From contig JBKEAC010000101.1 of assembly GCA_047971925.1 (NCBI GenBank), forward strand, positions 1 to 29,429: DNA of 29,429 nucleotides. Reading direction: 5' to 3'. Source of the DNA: JBKEDC01 sp047971925 (GTDB lineage: Bacteria > Bacteroidota > Bacteroidia > Bacteroidales > Prolixibacteraceae). The translations under genes were made by a program, and so were the position numbers. Positions 24,115-29,429 of the stretch are shown in pieces; position 1 is the first letter of the stretch, and the number at the start of each line of letters is the position of its first letter. The notes beneath the pieces are model-generated. The model was not told the origin of the DNA. It saw only the letters and a program-made list of their open reading frames with translations, and ran no database searches.

Positions 24115-26967
24115 ATGAAACAATTAATCACAATCGTTTGCCTATTTCTTGCCACCATTGCAACGGCGCAGCAAACAGAAAAGATGTATCTATCAGGCAC
24201 AGGTCTAGACGACACGAAGACCTGGGAATTCTATTGCTCGGGTGGTAGACAAAGCGGGGAATGGACAAGTATTGAAGTGCCCTCGCAATGGGAGCAACAA
24301 GGCTTTGGTGACTATACCTATGGACGCTACTATTTAGATAAAACGGCGAAGCCATCAAGTGAAGTAGGACAATATAAGTACAGCTTTAAAGTGCCTTCGG
24401 ACTGGAAGAATAAGGAGGTATCTATCGTCTTTGAAGGGGCGATGACTGACACTGAAGTAAAGATAAACGGCGAGCTGGTAGGTGAAATGCATCAAGGAGG
24501 ATTTGTCGAGTTTAGTTATGACATAACCAAGTACTTGATGACTGGCAAAGAGAATGTGCTTGAGGTTAAGGTATGGAAAGAGTCGGCGAATAAGTCGATT
24601 ACTAAGGCAGAGCGCAAGGCGGACTGGTGGTTGTTTGGCGGAATATATCGCCCTGTTTATCTCAAGGCAGTACCTAAAACGCATATCGAGCGCATTGCTG
24701 TGAGCCCAACTGCTGACGGAAAGTTAATGACCGAATTGCATTTGGCAAACATTGACAAAGGATATACCTTAGCAACAAGCATCACGCCACTTGGCGAGGA
24801 TAAGGCGGTTGGCAGAGTAACAACCGAGCTAAGCACCGATGCTGTTCAAAATATCAACACGACTTGGGACAACATCAAAGCATGGGATCCAGAGCATCCT
24901 AATCTGTATCTTTTGAAGTTGGAGCTATTAAATAGCAAAGGAAAGTTAGTACATGTTTATGAGGAGCGCATTGGTTTCAGAACCGTTGAGTTTCGCTATA
25001 AAGACGGCATCTATGTGAATGGCGTGAAGGTGCGTATGAAAGGTGTCAATCGTCACTCATTTGATGTCGATGGCGGACGAACAACCAGCAAGGAAATCAG
25101 TATTACAGATGCAAAACTAATCAAAGAGATGAACATGAATGCGGTGCGTTCTCATTATCCTCCCGACAATCATTTCCTAGATGTTTGCGACTCGCTGGGC
25201 TTGTTCTACCTCAATGAACTTCCAGGCTGGCACGATTGCTACGATTCGAAAGTAGGAGCAAATATTTTGGAAGAAATGATGGTGCGTGATGTGAATCATC
25301 CATCGATATTTATGTGGAGCAATGGCAATGAAGGCGGTTGGAATAAAGGTTTGGACGCTAAGTTTGCAGACTACGATCCTCAAAATCGTCATGTAATTCA
25401 TCCGTGGGCAGACTTCAACGGTTTGGATTCGCATCACTACCCGGAATATCAAACAGGAACATATCGCTTAGCAAATGGCTACAACGTATTCATGCCAACC
25501 GAGTTCTTGCATGGACAATACGACAAAGGACATGGCTCAGGATTGGAAGACTTTTGGGCGAGCTATTGTCGCAATCCGTTGTTTGCCGGTGGATTCTTGT
25601 GGGCATTTATCGATGAAGCTGTGGCTCGTACCGACCGTGATGGCAAGCTTGATTCATCAGGACCCGAAGGACCCGACGGCATTCTCGGGCCTCGCAGAGA
25701 AAAAGAAGGCAGTTTTTACACCATCAGAGAAGTGTGGAGTCCTATCCAGATTACAAACAAGTATATCACATCTTCTTTTGATGGCACTTTCTTCGTTTCT
25801 AATGATTATCTATACACCAATCTCGAAGAATGCACCATGAAATATCGCGTCTACACAATAGGCTCTCCATTGATTGAGGCAACGAAAAAAGAGATTGCGA
25901 ATGGCGAAGTGCAATTGCCTGCCATCAACCATGGAGAAAGAGGAACGGCACGTTTTGCTTTGCCTGTGAATTTCTTTGAGGGTGATGTGTTAGAGCTTGA
26001 AGCCTTTGATAAGGATGGTAATTCTATATGCAATTGGACGTGGACGATCAAGTATGCCAACGAATATTATGCCGAACAGACTAGCAAACTAAAATCATCG
26101 GGTAAGGCAACGATTGAAGAACGTGGCAATCAAATTAAGTTATCAGCTAATAAAGTAGTGGCATCTTTCAATAAAACCACAGGGATGCTAGAAGAAGTGA
26201 GCAATGACGGGACAGTAACAGGCTTTGGCAATGGACCAATCCCTGTAGGCATGAAGGTAGCTTTCAAAGAATATGCATCACGAATGGATGGTAACGATGC
26301 TTTGTTAGTGGTGAAATATACGGGAGCGATTGACTCTATTGTTTGGCGTATGCAAGGCGACGGCTTGTTGGGTATGGATGTGTTGATGCTTAACCGTGGA
26401 AATGGGGGGAAGTTCGATGGAAAGTTCTATGATGATTCATTGTATAACTTCGGCATCAGCTTTGACTATCCAGAGGAACAAACCACAGGAATGCAATGGA
26501 TGGGGCGTGGTCCTTATCGTGTGTGGAAAAACCGAATTCCAGGTGCAAACTATGGCTTGTGGCAGAAAGATTATAACAACACTATTACAGGCGAAAGCTT
26601 TGAGAGTTTGATTTATCCAGAATTTAAAGGTTATCATGCTAATATCTATTGGGCAACATTGCAATCAGATAAAGCTCCTGTTACCATCTATTCAGAAAGC
26701 GATGGCTTATACTTCCGAATCTTTTCACCCGAAGAACCGCATAATAGGCGTGAGGGTGAGGATACTTACTATGACTTCCCTGAAGGTAACATTTCATTTC
26801 TTTATGATATTCCTGCCATGCGCTCATTCAAACCAATTTCTGGTCATGGCCCATTGAGCCAACCAAGTAAAATTCGAATCAAATCGGGTGATGAAGGTTT
26901 CAGAATGAAGCTTTGGTTAGATTTTAGGCACTCTGATTTTGACAACAAAAAAAAGACAGATGAATAA
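24115..26967 (+). CDS. second GH2 glycosidase
   Basis: The 950-residue protein begins with a signal peptide (LFLATIATAQQ). It then has the GH2 sandwich (VPSQWEQQGFGDYTYG, ADWWLFGGIYRPVYL), an Ig-like domain and a TIM barrel starting near 300 (GVNRHSFDVDGGRTTSKE). Predicted acid/base is Glu406 in WSNGNEGGWN and nucleophile Glu463 in MPTEFLHGQYDKG. It is clearly different from the GH2 at 19901, with another residue set around both glutamates, so a different substrate is likely. The specificity cannot be named. Its stop codon overlaps the start of the CE12-like gene by 8 bases, indicating coupled translation. Confidence 0.9.
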   Translation: MKQLITIVCLFLATIATAQQTEKMYLSGTGLDDTKTWEFYCSGGRQSGEWTSIEVPSQWEQQGFGDYTYGRYYLDKTAKPSSEVGQYKYSFKVPSDWKNKEVSIVFEGAMTDTEVKINGELVGEMHQGGFVEFSYDITKYLMTGKENVLEVKVWKESANKSITKAERKADWWLFGGIYRPVYLKAVPKTHIERIAVSPTADGKLMTELHLANIDKGYTLATSITPLGEDKAVGRVTTELSTDAVQNINTTWDNIKAWDPEHPNLYLLKLELLNSKGKLVHVYEERIGFRTVEFRYKDGIYVNGVKVRMKGVNRHSFDVDGGRTTSKEISITDAKLIKEMNMNAVRSHYPPDNHFLDVCDSLGLFYLNELPGWHDCYDSKVGANILEEMMVRDVNHPSIFMWSNGNEGGWNKGLDAKFADYDPQNRHVIHPWADFNGLDSHHYPEYQTGTYRLANGYNVFMPTEFLHGQYDKGHGSGLEDFWASYCRNPLFAGGFLWAFIDEAVARTDRDGKLDSSGPEGPDGILGPRREKEGSFYTIREVWSPIQITNKYITSSFDGTFFVSNDYLYTNLEECTMKYRVYTIGSPLIEATKKEIANGEVQLPAINHGERGTARFALPVNFFEGDVLELEAFDKDGNSICNWTWTIKYANEYYAEQTSKLKSSGKATIEERGNQIKLSANKVVASFNKTTGMLEEVSNDGTVTGFGNGPIPVGMKVAFKEYASRMDGNDALLVVKYTGAIDSIVWRMQGDGLLGMDVLMLNRGNGGKFDGKFYDDSLYNFGISFDYPEEQTTGMQWMGRGPYRVWKNRIPGANYGLWQKDYNNTITGESFESLIYPEFKGYHANIYWATLQSDKAPVTIYSESDGLYFRIFSPEEPHNRREGEDTYYDFPEGNISFLYDIPAMRSFKPISGHGPLSQPSKIRIKSGDEGFRMKLWLDFRHSDFDNKKKTDE

Positions 26968-27262
26968 ACTAGGACTTATATTACTAACTCTTCCATTACT
27001 CCTATTTGTAGCTTGTCAACAAATAAATACAGATAGTACCTCCAAAAAAGCCATCAAGGTGTATTTGATTGGTGATTCTACTTGTGCTAACAAAAAGAAG
27101 AGTGCGTATCCCGAAACTGGTTGGGGCATGAAGTTTGGAAAGCACTTTGGTGATTCTGTTAGAGTTGTGAATTATGCGGTGAATGGAATGAGTACCAAAA
27201 GTTTTCTAAATGGAGGACGTTGGACCGAACCTATCTACGAAAAGCTACGGCCAGGCGATTAA
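26960..27262 (+). pseudogene. truncated CE12-like SGNH acetylesterase lipoprotein
   Basis: The 100-residue fragment starts at ATG 26960, inside the end of the GH2 gene. It has a lipoprotein signal with Cys19 (LLLFVACQQ). SGNH block I follows with the nucleophile Ser40 in YLIGDSTCANKKK, then ETGWGMKF and NYAVNGMSTKSF..GRWTE. This is the beginning of rhamnogalacturonan/xylan acetylesterases of family CE12. Such enzymes have more than 200 residues. This one stops at LRPGD, where YVFIQFGHND is expected. The stop codon lies inside the terminal repeat of the short element at 27258. Blocks with the catalytic Asp and His are absent, so it cannot be active. Confidence 0.85.
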
Positions 27263-27362
27263 GACCGTTGCACGGTATTCCTTATTTTGTATCTTTGCGA
27301 TATGAAACAAGAACACAAAGAAAATTGAAAATGATTTGTCCATGTTTTGCAACGGTCATAAT
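27258..27362. mobile_element. 105-bp inverted-repeat (MITE-like) element
   Basis: ATTAAGACCGTTGCA at 27258-27272 is repeated inverted at 27348-27362 with one mismatch. Between them lie a TATCTTTG promoter motif (27290-27297), an ATG close behind it, and the mini-frame MKQEHKEN. This arrangement looks like the fused ends of a larger insertion sequence whose middle was deleted. It sits exactly where the CE12-like gene breaks. No continuation of that gene was found on its far side. Confidence 0.6.
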
Positions 27363-27517
27363 TAAAGAAAATGACCCCTGTGAGCATTGATCTTTCACAC
27401 AGTAGAATGATCATAATAATCTAATCCTATTTGACAACTACAAAGCAATTAATAAATATGAAACTCGTTTCCTATCTTTCTCTTCGAGGAAGCTGGATGG
27501 GAGCAAATTTAATACCA

Positions 27518-27996
27518 ATGAAAAAATACTTACTGTCATTATTAATGATAACAATGGGTTTATACACCCAGGCACAAAGCACAATCGTACTTCCTGCCTA
27601 CGAACAAGGCTACACGAAGTCTATGAATGGTGTTTGGTCTTTCAGATATCTTCCTTCGCTTGAATTGGAAGCAGAGCAAAATTTCTATAAAGAAGACGTA
27701 TCTGGAGGTGAGTGGGAAGACATTAAAGTTCCAGGAAACTGGGAGATGCAAGGATTTTCCGAACCGAAATATGGGTTGAGACTGGAGGATGGATTGGGGC
27801 TTTACCAGCGAACATTCTCAGTCACGCAGAGTTAGAAAACGAATCGAAGAGTTTACATTCGATTCGAAGGTGTTGCCTATGGTTTTGAAATGTGGGTGAA
27901 TGGGAAATATGTTGCATGTTCGACTGCCAGCGCCTATAATCCGCACACCTTTGATATAACCGACTTTCTCACTCATTCTGGAGAGAATAAGTTAAA
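27518..27996 (+). pseudogene. third GH2 gene, amber-mutated and cut by an insertion sequence
   Basis: From ATG 27518 the frame gives a signal peptide (MKKYLLSLLMITMGLYTQAQ) and then the same N-terminal sandwich as the GH2 at 19901: GNWEMQGFSEPKYGLRLEDG and GLGLYQRTFSV. Codon 106 is TAG (27833-27835) where the paralogue has TGG (Trp, SWKEGRHVYLRFEG). Beyond it the frame stays open and homologous (VYIRFEGVAYGFEMWVNG, STASAYNPHTFDIT) up to 27996, where the insertion sequence begins. One base change and one insertion thus inactivate it. The rest of the gene should lie beyond the right edge. Confidence 0.9.
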
Positions 27997-28006
27997 TAGT
28001 CGCTCC

Positions 28007-29314
28007 TTAAAAAGTATAATTCAGCGAGATTTTTTTATCCAAGAATATTTCGCTGATTTTTTTTAGTAACAAACAAAGAACCCTCATGGCTCTTTTGAAG
28101 TTATATGCAGCAGCTGCTAACATAACATTGATAGCATCCCCTACTAATCCTTTATAGAAGTTCCTTCCTAAGCGATGATCTGCCTTAAGATGTCCTATTG
28201 TTGGTTCTATTCCTGCTCGTTTACAAAATAACTCGTGTTTTTTCTTTCGTTGGTAGTAGTTATCCTTTGCTTTGGGGGCTTCAGGAATCAGTATGCTTGT
28301 TCCGCTTACTTCCTTTTTGCCCCGATACCCTCGATCGCCGGCTAAATGTTGAATACTTTTTCCTGTCATTCGCCGCACCTGTTCCAAACTCTCAGCAATG
28401 GTATGACCATCATATTCATTTCGAAAAGATGAAGCTCCTAAAATAACTCCACTCCAGGAACGTATGATGGATACTTTATTCCCAAATTCGTATTTCTTGT
28501 GCTCCTTGCCTTTGCTGATGCATTGAACATCTGGCTCATGAATAGAATAAATCTTATGCTTAGAATTTCGCCGTTGTAAAAGTATTGTTTTGAATAGGGA
28601 TAGCTGTTCATCGTAACGTCGATTCTCGCCCAGATTGCGTTCCAACTCTCTAACTAGGCGACCGGCTATTGTGCGCAAGCGTTTATCCGCCTTTATGGCT
28701 CTCTTTCTGTTCTTGGGATGATTGCGGAAACGCTGCTCTCGATAGATTCTTTTCAGAACAAAGGTGTAGGATTGCCGTAGTGGAAGATTCAGATCCTTGA
28801 CAATTGCCAACACCTTACCAATTATCTTCTTGTGCAACTTGCCATCGGTAGGATACGTCACATTCTTTTCCTGTACCGTAGAGTCTATAAAAGCGGTATC
28901 ATGATGTTCTTCATCGCTCTTGTCATCATTCACACGAATGCTTTCTGCAAGGATAAGTTCTATGCCCTTTTCGCCTATCCGCTTGCGGAAATGCACCAAC
29001 TCAGATGAATTGCAAGGAAAGGACGGAACAAACTCATGCATACCACAAAAATATTGATAATAAGCATTTTCACTCCATTGTTCTACAACCGATTCGTCAG
29101 AGACATTTCGAAGATGTTTGAGGATTAACAAGCCACACATTAAGCGGATTGGTTTGGCTGGTCGACCATTATCTGGGCAGTATAGCGGGGTAAAGGCTTG
29201 CTCAAATACGGCCCAATTTATCTTGTGCGAAAGCTTGTATAAAGGATGTTGCTGGTTCAATAAATCAGCTAATGTAGAAAACAAGGATGGGGTGTTTTGT
29301 GTCGACTTTATCAT
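28007..29314 (-). CDS. IS5-family transposase
   Basis: With the start at 29314 the protein has 435 residues. The N-terminal DUF772 domain reads GRPAKPIRLMCGLLILKHL and DESVVEQWSENAYYQYFCG. The DDE catalytic residues are Asp144 (FIDSTVQEKNV), Asp327 (LAGDRGYRGKK) and Glu370 (GIEPTIGHLKADHRLGRN). The frame could be opened 18 codons earlier at 29368. However, the TATCTTTG promoter lies inside that extension (29346-29339), so an mRNA from it would start only about 20 bases before 29314. No frameshift or stop is seen, so the enzyme is probably active. Confidence 0.93.
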   Translation of the reverse strand: MIKSTQNTPSLFSTLADLLNQQHPLYKLSHKINWAVFEQAFTPLYCPDNGRPAKPIRLMCGLLILKHLRNVSDESVVEQWSENAYYQYFCGMHEFVPSFPCNSSELVHFRKRIGEKGIELILAESIRVNDDKSDEEHHDTAFIDSTVQEKNVTYPTDGKLHKKIIGKVLAIVKDLNLPLRQSYTFVLKRIYREQRFRNHPKNRKRAIKADKRLRTIAGRLVRELERNLGENRRYDEQLSLFKTILLQRRNSKHKIYSIHEPDVQCISKGKEHKKYEFGNKVSIIRSWSGVILGASSFRNEYDGHTIAESLEQVRRMTGKSIQHLAGDRGYRGKKEVSGTSILIPEAPKAKDNYYQRKKKHELFCKRAGIEPTIGHLKADHRLGRNFYKGLVGDAINVMLAAAAYNFKRAMRVLCLLLKKISEIFLDKKISLNYTF

Positions 29315-29320
29315 AAAAAA

Positions 29321-29360
29321 TTTGCAAGTTTCTGAATCCAAAGATAGCAAAACTTGCAAA
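29321..29360 (-). promoter_or_regulatory. transposase promoter within an inverted repeat
   Basis: The -7 box TATCTTTG is at 29346-29339 on the minus strand. It is enclosed by a perfect 11-bp inverted repeat, TTTGCAAGTTT (29321-29331) and its complement (29350-29360). Transcripts entering from outside would contain both arms and fold next to the transposase start. Transcripts from the element's own promoter would contain only one arm. Confidence 0.5.
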
Positions 29361-29429
29361 TTTATCAAAGCATTTTTAGATTTATTTTATTAAAAATCAA
29401 TACTAAAAGTAGTTTTTAAGGGGCGACTA

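Larger units (their letters stand above)
27997..29429 (-). mobile_element. complete IS5-type insertion sequence with terminal inverted repeats
   Basis: The left end TAGTCGCTCCTTAAAAAGTA (27997-28016) and the right end, read inverted, TAGTCGCCCCTTAAAAACTA (29429-29410) match at 18 of 20 positions. The enclosed 1433 bp hold one transposase gene, whose stop codon lies in the left repeat. The outermost TA may be the target duplication. It interrupts the third GH2 gene. The window ends at its right boundary, so the far flank cannot be examined. Confidence 0.9.

Noticed and set aside
27263..27357. Intrinsic terminator from the GACCGTTGCA repeats
   Set aside because: The arms are about 75 bases apart and no T-run follows, so a transposon end explains them better.
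27833..27835. Recoded (read-through) amber codon
   Set aside because: All other genes end normally, and the gene is also cut by an insertion sequence, so simple loss of function is the simpler reading.

Overview
The window looks like chromosomal DNA of a Bacteroidetes bacterium, most likely Bacteroidales. It is AT-rich. Candidate promoters carry the Bacteroidetes -7 motif TAnnTTTG, usually as TATCTTTG. Start codons mostly lack Shine-Dalgarno sequences. The protein families (RHS core, DUF4372 IS4 transposase, GH115/GH2 carbohydrate enzymes, short lipoprotein signals) also fit this phylum. No tRNA, rRNA or CRISPR array was seen.

Left part (1-14918), mostly housekeeping genes. The 3' end of an RHS-repeat gene with a very short tip is followed by a GC-rich stem-loop repeat. 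Then comes carA-carB, behind a leader with a terminator-like hairpin. A small two-helix membrane protein, a DUF2007/universal-stress fusion and a pteridine-reductase-like SDR follow. After a MITE-like interval come an acidic small protein and a PspC protein. On the minus strand lies tgt - LptF/LptG-family permease - META-domain lipoprotein, with tgt and the permease overlapping by 4 nt. A small lipoprotein gene is followed by an unusual block: about twelve 42-bp tandem repeats enclosed by a 12-bp perfect (about 40-bp imperfect) inverted repeat. dnaK lies just downstream.

Right part (14919-29429), an accessory polysaccharide-degradation island in decay. It opens with a truncated IS4-family transposase and a compact structured RNA on the minus strand with its own -7 motif and intrinsic terminator. 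The enzymes follow in order: a broken GH115, an intact GH115 (xylan alpha-glucuronidase family), a GH2, an alpha/beta-hydrolase esterase, a second GH2, a truncated CE12-like SGNH esterase and a broken third GH2. All intact ones have export signals. They suggest removal of glucuronic acid, galactosyl-type and acyl side groups from a plant glycan such as glucuronoxylan or arabinogalactan. No SusC/SusD pair or regulator is in the window. The CE12-like gene ends inside a 105-bp inverted-repeat element. The third GH2 carries an in-frame amber codon and is interrupted by a complete IS5-type element whose outer end is the last base of the window.

The least explained structures are the inverted-repeat-bounded 42-bp array (12174-12770), the structured minus-strand RNA (15540-15653), and two short inverted-repeat elements of different types (7711-7988 and 27258-27362).
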